Positions 42,537-51,780 of a stretch of DNA of 64,000 bases are shown here, piece after piece; position 1 is the first letter of the stretch; each line of letters opens with the position of its first letter. Location: the NCBI RefSeq assembly GCF_019802345.1, contig NZ_JAINDZ010000028.1:1-64000 (forward strand), in the 5' to 3' direction. A program made the position numbers and the translations under genes. This DNA comes from Methylosinus sp. Sm6 (GTDB taxonomy: Bacteria; Pseudomonadota; Alphaproteobacteria; Rhizobiales; Beijerinckiaceae). The notes under the pieces were generated by a model. It saw only the letters and a list, made by a program, of their open reading frames with translations, was not told the DNA's origin and did no database searches.

Positions 42537-43391
42537 TTATTTGGACGCGACCGAGCCGACCGCGCCGTCGACGTCGGTCGTGTTGCCATACACCTTGTTG
42601 TCGCCGAAGCTCTTCACGGTCGCGGCCGTGACATTGTGAATGCCCGTCGGATTTCCGGAGACGACATTGCGGGAAAGATACATCTTGCTGGTGGCGTCGC
42701 CGGAGGCGCGGTAGCCGCTGTTCGCATTGTTGCTCGCAATGCTGTCGGAGATCATGACGGCGGCCTTGGGCGCGACGAGAATGCCGGAAAATCCATTGTT
42801 GTTCGTCGTCACATGATCGACCGAGGCGGTCACCTTGGCGCCGGCGCCCGGCACGAACTGAATGCCGAAATTGCCATTGTTGGACGAGATCGTGTTGGAG
42901 ATCGTCGCCGTCACGGCGCCGGCGGCCGGCGAAATCGAAATTCCATCCGCGCCGACGCGGCGCACGATGCAGTCCACGATGCTGACCGATTTGGCGTTGG
43001 CGACGGTGATGCCGCTCGTGCCGACATTGCGGCCATTGATCTCGATGCCGCGCAGGCTGACCGTCACCGCGCCATTGTCGATGGAGATCGCGGACCCCGC
43101 CGAAAACATCTCGATGCTCGCGCCCGGAACGCCGGTGATCGTCACCGACTTGGCGATGGCGACGACGCCGTAATCGGCCGGATCGAGCGTCTTGATCTCG
43201 CCGTGGGAATCGGTCTGCGACAGCGCATAGGCGAAGTTGCGGCAGGCCGTGGCGGGCGTCGCGCAGCTGCCGGCGTCCGCTCCCTTTCCGGAGACATAGG
43301 TGACCCCGGAGCCGGCCATCGCCGGAGCCGCCCCGAGCGAGGCGAGAGTGAACGCGCCGATCGCGGCGGACGTAAGAATATGATTTCGCAT
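42537..43391 (-). CDS. Secreted right-handed parallel beta-helix protein
   Basis: This protein of about 284 aa has a signal peptide (ending near APAMAG) and the same layout as its neighbour: VTYVSGKGADAGSCATPATA, CRNFAYALSQT, then beta-helix repeats (ISNTISSNNGNFGIQF, VDHVTTNNNGFSGILV). It ends SFGDNKVYGNTTDVDG. The shared motifs show that the two arose by duplication. The role is unknown, likely at the cell surface. Confidence 0.86.
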   Translation of the reverse strand: MRNHILTSAAIGAFTLASLGAAPAMAGSGVTYVSGKGADAGSCATPATACRNFAYALSQTDSHGEIKTLDPADYGVVAIAKSVTITGVPGASIEMFSAGSAISIDNGAVTVSLRGIEINGRNVGTSGITVANAKSVSIVDCIVRRVGADGISISPAAGAVTATISNTISSNNGNFGIQFVPGAGAKVTASVDHVTTNNNGFSGILVAPKAAVMISDSIASNNANSGYRASGDATSKMYLSRNVVSGNPTGIHNVTAATVKSFGDNKVYGNTTDVDGAVGSVASK

Positions 43392-43524
43392 GAGCGTTCT
43401 CCTCGAATTGCGGAGCAGGCCCGCTCCGATGGAGGAGCATGATAGGGAAATGCTCTCGATCGCGCTCGTGCGCTGGCGCACACGACGAACGCTGCGCGCG
43501 AAGCCGGGGCCTCGGCGCCCGGAC

Positions 43525-43544
43525 CGCGAGCCTTCAGGCTCGCG
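43525..43544. repeat. Short palindromic repeat (GAGCC family)
   Basis: CGCGAGCC-TTCA-GGCTCGCG is a perfect 8-bp inverted repeat lying 40 bases past the glpX stop. It is one of at least four related hairpins in the chromosomal half (44613, 60981, 63849). It could end glpX transcription, though no T-run follows. Confidence 0.7.
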
Positions 43545-43586
43545 TCTCGCGCATAGTAGAGAGGCGCGGCGCTCGACGGGAAACTA

Positions 43587-44582
43587 TTAATCCATATCGA
43601 ATTTCGGCGGGGCGCGATGCGTCGCGCGGATGCGGCGGACCGTCCCGGTCGAGGAGCGATAGACCAGCGTCTCCGTCTCCGCCACGCCCTTGTCGAAGCG
43701 CACGCCCGCGAGCAGCGGGCCGCCGGTCACGCCGGTCGCGCACACGACGACGTCGCCGCGGGCGAGCTCCTCCAGCGCATATTTCTTCTTCGGATCCTCG
43801 ATGCCCATGGCGGCCGCGCGCGACACTTTGGCGGCGCTGTCGAGCACGAGGCGCCCCTGCATCTGGCCGCCGACGCAGCGAAGCACGCCCGCCGCCAGCA
43901 CGCCCTCCGGCCCGCCGCCGGAGCCGAGATACATGTCGACGCCGGTCTCCGCCGGCTGCGCGGTGAAGATGATCCCCGCGACGTCGCCGTCGCCGATGAG
44001 GCGCACGCGCGCGCCCGCCTCGCGGCATTTGGCGATGAGCTGCGCATGGCGCGGCCGGTCGAGAATGCAGATGGTGATCTCGCGCGGCGACAAGCCCTTG
44101 GCCTCGGCCAGCGCCGCTATATTGGCGGCGGGGGCGTTGTCGAGATCGACGACGCCCTTGGGATAGCCGGGGCCGACGGCGATCTTGTCCATATAGACGT
44201 CGGGCGCATAGAGCAGCGAGCCCGTCGCCGCCATGGCGACGATGGAGATCGCGCCCGGCATGTCCTTGGCGCAGAGGGTCGAGCCCTCGAGCGGCGCGAC
44301 GGCGAGATCGACCGCCGGCCCCGTTCCGGCGCCGACCTCCTCGCCGATGTAGAGCATGGGCGCGGCGTCGCGCTCGCCCTCGCCGATCACCACGCGGCCG
44401 CGGATGGCGAGACGATCGAGCTCGCTGCGCATGGCGTCGACGGCGGACTGGTCGGCCGCCATCTCGTCGCCGCGACCGCGCCATTGCGCCGCCGCCACCG
44501 CCGCGCGCTCGGTGACGCGGGCGAGCTCCAGTGTGAGATTGCGGTCGAGGCCCTTTCCATCCGCCGACGGAATCCAGTTCAT
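43587..44582 (-). CDS. glpX: Class II fructose-1,6-bisphosphatase (GlpX)
   Basis: This protein of about 331 aa hydrolyses fructose 1,6-bisphosphate (and often sedoheptulose 1,7-bisphosphate) in gluconeogenesis and the Calvin or RuMP-type cycles. Family marks are VVIGEGERDAAPMLYIGEEV near residues 64-83, DLAVAPLEGSTLCA, and GDGDVAGIIFTAQP. The ATG at 44582 begins the conserved NWIPSADGKGLDRNLTLELA. It lies about 50 bases after hom in the same direction; a short hairpin sits in the gap. Confidence 0.95.
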   Translation of the reverse strand: MNWIPSADGKGLDRNLTLELARVTERAAVAAAQWRGRGDEMAADQSAVDAMRSELDRLAIRGRVVIGEGERDAAPMLYIGEEVGAGTGPAVDLAVAPLEGSTLCAKDMPGAISIVAMAATGSLLYAPDVYMDKIAVGPGYPKGVVDLDNAPAANIAALAEAKGLSPREITICILDRPRHAQLIAKCREAGARVRLIGDGDVAGIIFTAQPAETGVDMYLGSGGGPEGVLAAGVLRCVGGQMQGRLVLDSAAKVSRAAAMGIEDPKKKYALEELARGDVVVCATGVTGGPLLAGVRFDKGVAETETLVYRSSTGTVRRIRATHRAPPKFDMD

Positions 44583-44612
44583 GTCGAACGCCCCCTCTTC
44601 GGCTGTCGAAGG

Positions 44613-44631
44613 GCGAGCCTTAAAGGCTCGC
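44613..44631. repeat. Short palindromic repeat (GAGCC family)
   Basis: GCGAGCCT-TAA-AGGCTCGC is a perfect 8-bp inverted repeat in the 50-base gap between the hom stop and the glpX start. It matches hairpins at 43525, 60981 and 63849. In this place it could modulate hom-glpX readthrough. Confidence 0.7.
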
Positions 44632-44635
44632 TCGC

Positions 44636-45943
44636 TCACTCGCGCTCGATGCGGATCACCTGCGCCGGCTCGGCGATGGTTCCGTCCGCGAGAATCGCGT
44701 CGAGCGCCTCGCGCACGAGCAGCTCCGTCGTCGCATGAGTGATGAGGATCACGCCGACCGGCGCGTCGGCGCCGCGACGGGCCGCGCGGGCGCCATGCTG
44801 CATGATGCTCTCGAGCGAGATTTTTCGCTCGGCCATGCGCGTCGCGATGGCGGCGAAGGCGCCCGGCACGTCCGGCACCGAGAGGCGGATGTAATATCCG
44901 CCCTCGTGGCGCTGGACGGGCGTGCGCTCGCAGGCGCGCAGAGCGGAGCTCGGCAGGCCGAAGGGCGCCGAGCGCACGCCGCGGGCGATGTCGGCGATAT
45001 CGGCGACGACGGCGGAGGCCGTGGCGTCGCCGCCGGCGCCCGGGCCGACCAGCGTCAGCTCATGCACGGCGTCGGCGTCGATGGTGACGGCGTTGGTGAC
45101 GCCCATCACCTGGGCGATGGACGTCGTCTTGCGCACCATGGTCGGATGCACGCGCTGCTCTATGCCCTGCGCCGTGCGCTGAGCGACGCCGAGCAGCTTG
45201 ATGCGGAAGCCGAGCTCGGCGGCGGCGTCGATATCGGCGAGGGTGACGCGCTCTATGCCCTCGATATCGACGGCCTCGGGCGCGATGCGCGTGCCGAAGG
45301 CGAGCGAGGCGAGAATGGCGAGCTTATGCGCCGTGTCGAAGCCGCCGATGTCGAAGGTCGGATCGGCCTCGGCATAGCCGAGACGCTGCGCCTCTGTCAG
45401 GCAGTCGGCGAAGGAGAGGCGCTCCAGCTCCATGCGCGAGAGGATATAGTTGCAGGTGCCGTTGAGCACGCCATAGACGCGCTCGATCGAGTTTCCCGCG
45501 AGGCCCTCGCGAAGCGTCTTGACGATCGGAATGCCGCCGGCGACCGACGCCTCGAAAGCGAGCGCCGCATGCTTCGCCTCGGCGAGCTCGGCGAGCGCGA
45601 GGCCATGGGCGGCGAGCAGCGCCTTATTGGCGGTGACGACGGATTTGCCGCTCGCGAGCGCCGTCTCGACGCTGGCGCGCGCGGCGCCCTCGGCCCCGCC
45701 GATCAGCTCGACGAACAGATCGATGCTGCTCGAGGCGGCGAGCGCGGTCGGATCGTCGAAGAAGGTCGCGCCGGAAAGATCGAGGCCGCGATCCTTGGCC
45801 TTGTCGCGCGTCGACACGCCGACGAGCCGGATCTCGCGGCCGGTGCGCGCCGCGAGCGCCTCCCGCTGCCGCTGCAGGAGCCGAACGACCGAAGCGCCGA
45901 CCGTGCCGAGGCCGGCGACGCCGACACGCAGAATTTCCGCCAT
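44636..45943 (-). CDS. hom: Homoserine dehydrogenase
   Basis: This 435-aa protein reduces aspartate semialdehyde to homoserine for threonine and methionine synthesis. The NAD(P)-binding start is LRVGVAGLGTVGASVVRLLQ, followed by the substrate motif GGIPIVKTLREGL and NGTCNYILSRM. A C-terminal ACT domain is evident (GGYYIRLSVPDVPGAFAAIA), so threonine feedback is likely. The hom-glpX order is common in alphaproteobacteria; metY at 61 kb uses its homoserine-derived product. Confidence 0.95.
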   Translation of the reverse strand: MAEILRVGVAGLGTVGASVVRLLQRQREALAARTGREIRLVGVSTRDKAKDRGLDLSGATFFDDPTALAASSSIDLFVELIGGAEGAARASVETALASGKSVVTANKALLAAHGLALAELAEAKHAALAFEASVAGGIPIVKTLREGLAGNSIERVYGVLNGTCNYILSRMELERLSFADCLTEAQRLGYAEADPTFDIGGFDTAHKLAILASLAFGTRIAPEAVDIEGIERVTLADIDAAAELGFRIKLLGVAQRTAQGIEQRVHPTMVRKTTSIAQVMGVTNAVTIDADAVHELTLVGPGAGGDATASAVVADIADIARGVRSAPFGLPSSALRACERTPVQRHEGGYYIRLSVPDVPGAFAAIATRMAERKISLESIMQHGARAARRGADAPVGVILITHATTELLVREALDAILADGTIAEPAQVIRIERE

Positions 45944-46173
45944 GAGAATTACGTCCGCTGAGTTACGTCCGCGACGAGTGGCTCGAGGCTGCGCCCGAAC
46001 GGCGCAGGGCCCTGTGACTTAGTCCAATGGGCGGTTCAAAGATAGTCCCGCTGACGAGGCATCAGGCGAACGCCTGGAAGCGCGAAGCTCCCGCCGGCCC
46101 GAGGGGTGGATTTTTGCGCCCGCATTCGCCACCATGGTGCGAGCCCCAGTCATCTAAAGTTTCCGGAGAGGAC

Positions 46174-47028
46174 ATGAACAAGCCCGTCAGCCAACGAGAA
46201 CTCGGCGCGAGCCAGGGCGCCGCGGCCATTCGCGCGCGCTATCGCCGCGAGGATTCGCCGACGCCGCCCGCTTGGAACGAGACGCTCGACCTGCTGCTGG
46301 CCCATCGCTCCGTGCGCGCGTTTCTGCCGGAGCCCGTTCCGCCGGGCGTTCTGGAGACGATCGTCGCCGCGGCGCAATCGGCCTCCACCTCCTCCAATCT
46401 GCAGGTGTGGAGCCTCGTCGCCGTGGAGGACGCCGAGCGCAAGAGCCGGCTCGCCGATCTCGCCGGCAATCAGCAACATATCCGCGACGCGCCGCTGTTC
46501 CTGCTGTGGCTCGCCGATCTCGCGCGGCTCGACAATATGGGAAAGGATCAGGGCCGCGACGCCGCCGCCCTGCCCTTCCTCGAAATGTTCCTGACCGCCG
46601 CCGTCGACGCGGCCCTCGCCGCCCAGAACGGTCTGGTGGCGCTCGAATCGCTCGGCTATGGCGGCGTCTATATCGGCGGCATCCGCAACAAGCCCGAGGA
46701 GGTGGCGCAGGAGCTGGAGCTGCCGCCCGGGACCTTTGCCGTGTTCGGCATGGCGGTCGGCCGCCCCGATCCCGCCAAGGCCGGCGGCGTGCGCCCGCGC
46801 CTCGGCCAGGGCGCCGTGCTGCATCGCGAGCGCTATGCGTGGAACGACGCGCAGCGCGAGGCGATCGCGACCTATGACGAGAAGTTCCGTGATTTCCAGA
46901 AAGAGGCCGGCCTTCCCGAGCAGGGCTGGATCCGCCAGGCGCTCTCGCGCGTGCGTGGCCCCGAAAGCCTCGGCGGCCGCGACCGGCTGACCGAAATGCT
47001 GCGCGCGCTGGGCTTCGGACTGAAATAG
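46174..47028 (+). CDS. Nitroreductase-family NADPH-dependent oxidoreductase (NfsA/FRP-like)
   Basis: This protein of about 284 aa has LLLAHRSVRAFLPEPVPPGV near residues 40-59, SASTSSNLQVWSLVAVEDAE, and GLVALESLGYGGVYIGGIRN. This is the long FMN-dependent nitroreductase/flavin reductase layout. It may reduce quinones, nitroaromatics or flavin. GGAGAGG precedes the ATG at 46174. It diverges from hom across about 230 bases. Confidence 0.9.
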   Translation: MNKPVSQRELGASQGAAAIRARYRREDSPTPPAWNETLDLLLAHRSVRAFLPEPVPPGVLETIVAAAQSASTSSNLQVWSLVAVEDAERKSRLADLAGNQQHIRDAPLFLLWLADLARLDNMGKDQGRDAAALPFLEMFLTAAVDAALAAQNGLVALESLGYGGVYIGGIRNKPEEVAQELELPPGTFAVFGMAVGRPDPAKAGGVRPRLGQGAVLHRERYAWNDAQREAIATYDEKFRDFQKEAGLPEQGWIRQALSRVRGPESLGGRDRLTEMLRALGFGLK

Positions 47029-47084
47029 CCGGAGCCCGAGCCCGAGGCCGGGCAGGGGAATCGGGCGAAGGACTATATACCTAG

Positions 47085-47213
47085 ACCCTCGTCCTGAGGA
47101 GCCCGCGAAGCGGGCGTCTCGAAGGACGGCAATGGGGAGAAACCTTTGATTTCGCCCTGCGGCCGTCCTTCGAGACGCCGCCTGCGGCGGCTCAGGACGA
47201 GGGTCAGGGATAT
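47085..47213. repeat. Long-arm inverted repeat (REP-like element pair)
   Basis: GACCCTCGTCCTGAGGAGCC with CGTCTCGAAGGACGG on the left returns inverted as CCGTCCTTCGAGACG with GGCTCAGGACGAGGGTC on the right, each arm about 45 bases and separated by about 45 bases. Such palindromic units are scattered in many alphaproteobacterial genomes. It lies in the 445-base gap after the nitroreductase gene; nothing else is evident there except an in-frame-free run to the next gene. Confidence 0.75.
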
Positions 47214-47473
47214 GGTCCTTCACCCGATTGCCCTGTCGGGGCGCGCCTTCGGGCTCGCAGCGAAAGCGGCGACTATCGTAATATGCGCGCGCTCGATCGA
47301 TTCGTTGGTCTTTTCACCGCGCTTTCCCCGGCGGCGCGCCCCGCGTCGGCCACAGCTTTGCGCTCACGCATCGTATTCCCGCCGAGATCGCGCCCGCGAC
47401 CTTCGGCCCTTGAACACAGGAAGCGGATCGAGGCCGGGCCCCGCGACGAGGCGGGACATCGACCGAGGGAGAG

Positions 47474-48802
47474 ATGATGGCGGCGGTGGATGGATCGGCG
47501 CGGCGGCCGATGCAGGAAGCGGCGGACTCGCGTCCCTGGAGCGAGGTCGAAGCGCAATATCGGGAGGAATGCGCCGCTCTGCTGCGCGACGCGCGCCGCC
47601 ATCTCGAGCAGCGCGTCGCGAGCGAGCAGGTCAAGATCGACAATGCGCTCGCCGCTTTCGCCCGCGATTTCGACGCCTGGCTCGAGCGCGAACGGCGCGG
47701 CGAAGCGTCGCCCAAGCCGAGCCTGTCCACCTTGTTCGAGATTTGGCTCGAGCGCGGCGCGGCGGGGCAAGGCTCCTCCGTCGAGCGGACGAAACGCCGC
47801 GCCGCCGAGGCCGAGGCGGCCGCGCTGCGCGAGCGGCTCGACGCCGAGACCGCGCGCGCCGACGCGCTGGAGCGGCGCCTCCGCGAGGCCGCGCCGACGC
47901 AAGCCGCCGCCTCGGCCCCGACCCGGGAGCGACGATCCCCGCGCGCAGCCCTCGTCGTCGCCATCGTGCTGGCGGGGCTCGGCGCGATCGTCGCGGCGAC
48001 GGCCGTCGCGCCGTCGCGCGACCTCGCCGGCATTCGCGACGCGCTCGAGGCCGAGGCGCGCCATACGCTCGCCGAGCTCGCGGCGCGCCGGGCGGGGACG
48101 GAGGCGCTCGCCGCTCTGCTCGCGGCCGACAAGGACGGGACCATCGCCCGCGTGATCGCCGCCGATCCGCCGGCGGCGCGCGCCCGGCTGAACGAGATCG
48201 CGCCCGCGCCGCAGCTCGCGGCGGATGCGCCGGCCGAGCGCGCCCCCGCCGCCGCCGAATCCGCCCTCCCCGGCGAGCCCGCCGCTCCCGCCGCGCCGCC
48301 GCCGGCGGCCGCGCCCGAGGCGCCGGCTCCCAAGCCCGCGGCCTTTCGGCCGAGCGTCGACAATCGCGATGTCGCCGGGGCGCAGATCGCGGCTCTGCGC
48401 AATCTGGACGCGCTGTCCTGCCTCGCCGCCTGCCGGCGCCGGCCGGACTGCCTCGCCTCTGTGTTCGACAAATGGAACCGGATGTGCCGGCTGAAATCGA
48501 GCGTCACGGCGTTTCGGCTGAACCCGCGCGCGACGAGCGCGCTGCGCGAGGACGTCCATGTTCCGCGCCCTCCCGCGGGCCCGATCGCGATGGAGCGCTA
48601 TCCGTCCAAGGCCTTCCCGGGCGAGGGCTATCGCTCGCAGCCGAGCGAGGGGGCAGACGCCTGCAAGAGCCTGTGCCGCGACGACGCCGCCTGCGTCGCC
48701 TTCACCTTCCGCCTCGACGACGGCCTGTGCCATTTGTTTTCGACGACAGGAGAGTATTTTCCCAACGCGCTCGCCGACAGCGGCGGCAAGCGGCAGGACT
48801 AG
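47474..48802 (+). CDS. Membrane-anchored coiled-coil protein with two PAN/Apple-like domains
   Basis: This 442-aa protein has a long charged helical N-terminus (about residues 20-150), one membrane segment (ALVVAIVLAGLGAIVAATAV near residue 165), an Ala/Pro-rich linker and two Cys-patterned modules. The modules are SCLAACRRRPDCLASVFDKW and CKSLCRDDAACVAFTFRLDD, which fit PAN/Apple folds that bind proteins or sugars. The extracellular part would carry the PAN domains. I know of no characterised homologue of this architecture. Confidence 0.75.
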   Translation: MMAAVDGSARRPMQEAADSRPWSEVEAQYREECAALLRDARRHLEQRVASEQVKIDNALAAFARDFDAWLERERRGEASPKPSLSTLFEIWLERGAAGQGSSVERTKRRAAEAEAAALRERLDAETARADALERRLREAAPTQAAASAPTRERRSPRAALVVAIVLAGLGAIVAATAVAPSRDLAGIRDALEAEARHTLAELAARRAGTEALAALLAADKDGTIARVIAADPPAARARLNEIAPAPQLAADAPAERAPAAAESALPGEPAAPAAPPPAAAPEAPAPKPAAFRPSVDNRDVAGAQIAALRNLDALSCLAACRRRPDCLASVFDKWNRMCRLKSSVTAFRLNPRATSALREDVHVPRPPAGPIAMERYPSKAFPGEGYRSQPSEGADACKSLCRDDAACVAFTFRLDDGLCHLFSTTGEYFPNALADSGGKRQD

Positions 48803-48857
48803 CGGTCTGCGTCATCGATTTTGACGGGCTTCGAGAGCGAGCCGAAGAGACCGAAGG

Positions 48858-48975
48858 CCCTCTCCCTCACCCTCCCCCCGCTTCGCGGGAGAACGAGGCG
48901 GCCGGCGTTTCGCGAACTCTCTATGAAGCGCCGAATCTGCTCCCTCTCCCGCGAAGCCGGGGAGGGGGCGTCGAG
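48858..48975. repeat. CCTCTCCC-type palindromic repeats
   Basis: GCCCTCTCCCTCACCCTCCC with CCCGCTTCGCGGGAGAACGAGG on the left and CTCCCTCTCCCGCGAAGCC with GGGGAGGGGGCG on the right form small hairpins and an imperfect inverted pair. They resemble a widely dispersed intergenic repeat type and lie just after the PAN-domain gene. Confidence 0.6.
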
Positions 48976-49000
48976 CTCTCTTCACTTTCGTCGACGCGCG

Positions 49001-49273
49001 TCAAAATTCCCGGTTCGCCTCGGCGAGCAGCACGACGCCGACGGCCTTGTCGACATTCATGTCGCTCGCGTCCTTGTGCGGGCCGAGAGCGGCCGTGTCG
49101 TCGGGATAGCGGTTGAGCATGACGAGCGTCATCATCGGCGCGCCGCAATCATGCAGGCTGTCCTGCGCCCCGGGCACCATCACCCGCGCCGAGGCCGGAA
49201 ACTTCTGCAGCGCCTCGATGAGCTCGCCCACCGTCTTCGGCCGCTCGCGCGTAAATGACCGTTCCTCCGCCAC
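49001..49273 (-). CDS. Small conserved-type hypothetical protein
   Basis: The most likely start is the GTG at 49273, with AGGAG about 7 bases upstream, giving about 90 aa. An ATG at 49324 would add 17 residues. The sequence has KTVGELIEALQKFPASARVM then VPGAQDSLHDCGAPMMTLVM, a pattern seen in small proteins annotated as hypothetical in alphaproteobacteria. No function is evident. Confidence 0.6.
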   Translation of the reverse strand: MAEERSFTRERPKTVGELIEALQKFPASARVMVPGAQDSLHDCGAPMMTLVMLNRYPDDTAALGPHKDASDMNVDKAVGVVLLAEANREF

Positions 49274-49378
49274 AACCGATCTCCTCTCGCCGACCCGCGG
49301 CCGTTCTACCATTGCGGCATGCAAGAATCGTAGCTGCGCGCGCCTTGCTCAACCGCAAAGGCGGTGAAGCGAACGACC

Positions 49379-50497
49379 TCATGCGCCTCGGGACTCGGCC
49401 TCGAAGCGGCTGACCGGACGCGCGGCCGGTTCGGGGCGGATCAGCCATCGAAGGGACCGGGTGACGGGAATTTCGAACCAGCGATAGACGAGCGCCGAGG
49501 CGACCGCCGACGCCGCGACGGAGATGGCCACGGCCACATAGGCCGGCAGCATCTTGTCCAGCCCCGCCGCGAACCATGCCGCGGCGAAGGGGCTCATCAC
49601 CATGGGATGGCAGAGATAGAGCGAATAGGAGGCTTCCCCCATCGACACGCCGACGCGCGTGAGACGTCCGTCAGCGCCTCCCTTGCTCTTGTCGAGCACG
49701 CAGGCAGCGAAGATCAACGCGGCCGGGACGCCCCAGGCCACGACGCGCATCCAGTCGTTGGGCGTGAGCCAGACCCGCGGCTGCGCGGCGGAGTCGAGAA
49801 AGTCGCGCAGGAACATCGCGACGCCGATCGCGACCAGCGCGTAGCGCGCGCCGGCCGGCAGAGAAACGCCGCGCAGCGCCAGCGCCGCCAGCCCCATGCC
49901 GAGAACGAACTCCACGACGATCGGCCGCGTCCACACCAGGAGCTGAGCATTGTCGATCGGAAAGATCATGCCGATCGCGACCAGAACGCCGAGCGACGCG
50001 GCGATCGAGAGCACGGCCCGCTCGCGGCGAAGGCCGAGGAAGAGCGCGAAAACGGCGTAGAAGAACAGCTCATAATTGAGCGTCCAGCCGAGCTCGTAGA
50101 CGGGCCGCGGAACGCCCGTCTCATGACTGTCCCACGGAATGAACAGGAAGGAGGCCGCAATGGTCGCGGCGTCGGGAAGCGGCTTGTGAACGATCGCCAT
50201 CCGGGCCAGCAGAAGGGCCGTCGCGACCCAATACAAGGGCGCGACGCGCGTGAGGCGCCGCAGGACGAACGTCCTTGCGCCATCCGGCGCGGCGAACAGC
50301 GATTGCGACGAATAGACGATGATGAAGCCGGAGATGACGAAGAACAGATCGACGCCCGCTCCCCAGGGGATGAGGAAGCTCCAACCGAAGGTCTGGCCCT
50401 GCCGTTCCATCGGCAGGCCGATGAAGCTCTGCGCATGGCCGATCGCGACGGACAGCGCGGCGACGGCGCGCAAGATTTGAACCGACGCTATCTTCAC
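49379..50497 (-). CDS. Acyltransferase 3 family membrane protein (OafA/YrhL-like)
   Basis: This protein of about 372 aa has about ten membrane helices and the family start KIASVQILRAVAALSVAIGH, with the catalytic-type His, followed by GAGVDLFFVISGFIIVYSSQ and FVLRRLTRVAPLYWVA. These enzymes O-acetylate or O-acylate surface sugars such as O-antigen, peptidoglycan or exopolysaccharide. The GTG at 50497 is preferred, because GGAG lies about 8 bases before it; a GTG three codons upstream is the alternative. Confidence 0.9.
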   Translation of the reverse strand: MKIASVQILRAVAALSVAIGHAQSFIGLPMERQGQTFGWSFLIPWGAGVDLFFVISGFIIVYSSQSLFAAPDGARTFVLRRLTRVAPLYWVATALLLARMAIVHKPLPDAATIAASFLFIPWDSHETGVPRPVYELGWTLNYELFFYAVFALFLGLRRERAVLSIAASLGVLVAIGMIFPIDNAQLLVWTRPIVVEFVLGMGLAALALRGVSLPAGARYALVAIGVAMFLRDFLDSAAQPRVWLTPNDWMRVVAWGVPAALIFAACVLDKSKGGADGRLTRVGVSMGEASYSLYLCHPMVMSPFAAAWFAAGLDKMLPAYVAVAISVAASAVASALVYRWFEIPVTRSLRWLIRPEPAARPVSRFEAESRGA

Positions 50498-50663
50498 GGC
50501 CTGCACTCCGGGACACAGTCGTCCGAGGGGTGTATGACCTTTCCCTTAAGCTCGGGTTATCTGATCACTGTGATCGCGGGACGCTTTCGGCAAATCGCCT
50601 CAGCGTCATTGGCAGCCGGCGTGCGCTGAAGAGCCGAAAAGAGCGCCTCCGGACCGCGAGCCG

Positions 50664-51560
50664 CTAGAGCCCGCGCGCCCAGGCGGGCCGCAGCGGCGCG
50701 GCGTCGGGCGCGGCGATGGCGGCGCGCAGCTCGGCGAGCAGACGCGGCTTGTCCGCGCCGAGCGTCCCCTTCAGGATCAGCCAATTGGAGGCGTGATCGC
50801 TGCGGAACACCGTGCGCTTCAGCTCGAGCGCGGAGAGGAACAGCTCCATCTCCTGCAAAAGTCCGAGCACGTCCAGCGGCTCGAACGCGCCGAATGTGTC
50901 GCGAAAGCGCGTGTCGCCCTCGGGAAAGCTCACCACGAGCGTGGCGAGAAATTCGGGCTGCGCGGCGTTCATCAGTGCGGCGGAATTCAGCGCATGCTGT
51001 CGCGACAGCGCGCGGCCGCCGAGCCCGTCGAGGATCATCACCGAGCGCTTGATCCCCGCGCGCCCGAGCTTCTCCAAGGCGTCGCGCGTCGTCTCGAAGG
51101 TCTCGCCCTTGTCGACGCGCGCCAGCGTTTCATCATCGCCGGATTCGGCGCCGACATAGACGAGCGAGAGGCCGAGCTCGGCGAGCTCGCGCAGCTCCTC
51201 GACCGATTTCTTGCGCAGATTGCGCGGCAGGCAATAGCTCGAGACGCGCCTGACGCCCGGCAGATCGCGGCGGATCGCAGCGAGGATATTTTTCAGGCGG
51301 CGGGTCGAGAGCGTCATCGCGTCGCCATCGGCGAGGAAGACGCGCTTGACGCTCTGGCCGAGCTGCGCGCCGCAGCGCGCGATCGTCTCCAGCGCTTCCG
51401 CTTCGTCGCGCGGCCGAAAGCGCTTCTGCGGCGCCGTATACATCTCGCAGAAGGCGCAGCGGTTCCAGGAGCAGCCGTCGGTGACGGGAAGAATGAGCGA
51501 ATCCGCCTCGCTCGGCGGACGGAAGACGGGCTCGACATAGCGGATCGGAAGCAGGCTCAT
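50664..51560 (-). CDS. Radical SAM protein
   Basis: This protein of about 298 aa has the iron-sulfur motif as CSWNRCAFCEMY near residues 30-41. This is a Cx4Cx2C spacing rather than the classic Cx3Cx2C, which is seen in the B12-independent radical SAM group with GCSWNRC. The TIM-barrel region and SLVYVGAESGDDETLARV follow. The substrate is unknown. The ATG at 51560 is the conserved start. No partner gene is adjacent; the acyltransferase gene lies about 160 bases further on. Confidence 0.88.
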   Translation of the reverse strand: MSLLPIRYVEPVFRPPSEADSLILPVTDGCSWNRCAFCEMYTAPQKRFRPRDEAEALETIARCGAQLGQSVKRVFLADGDAMTLSTRRLKNILAAIRRDLPGVRRVSSYCLPRNLRKKSVEELRELAELGLSLVYVGAESGDDETLARVDKGETFETTRDALEKLGRAGIKRSVMILDGLGGRALSRQHALNSAALMNAAQPEFLATLVVSFPEGDTRFRDTFGAFEPLDVLGLLQEMELFLSALELKRTVFRSDHASNWLILKGTLGADKPRLLAELRAAIAAPDAAPLRPAWARGL

Positions 51561-51780
51561 GCGGCGCCTCTCGGCTCGGGACGAGTCCACTTAGCGCCCT
51601 TTCCGTCCGAACGGAATCGTTCGCGCGAATTCGCCCTCTCCCGAGCGCCTTCGGCGCTCGACATCCCCCGCATGGGGGACGCGGAAGCGCCTCGCCCGGG
51701 CATAGCTTGCTCCTTCGCCGCGAACGCCCCGGTCTCGCCGGACGGCGACGGCCGATCCGAACGTCTCAGGGGGAACAATC

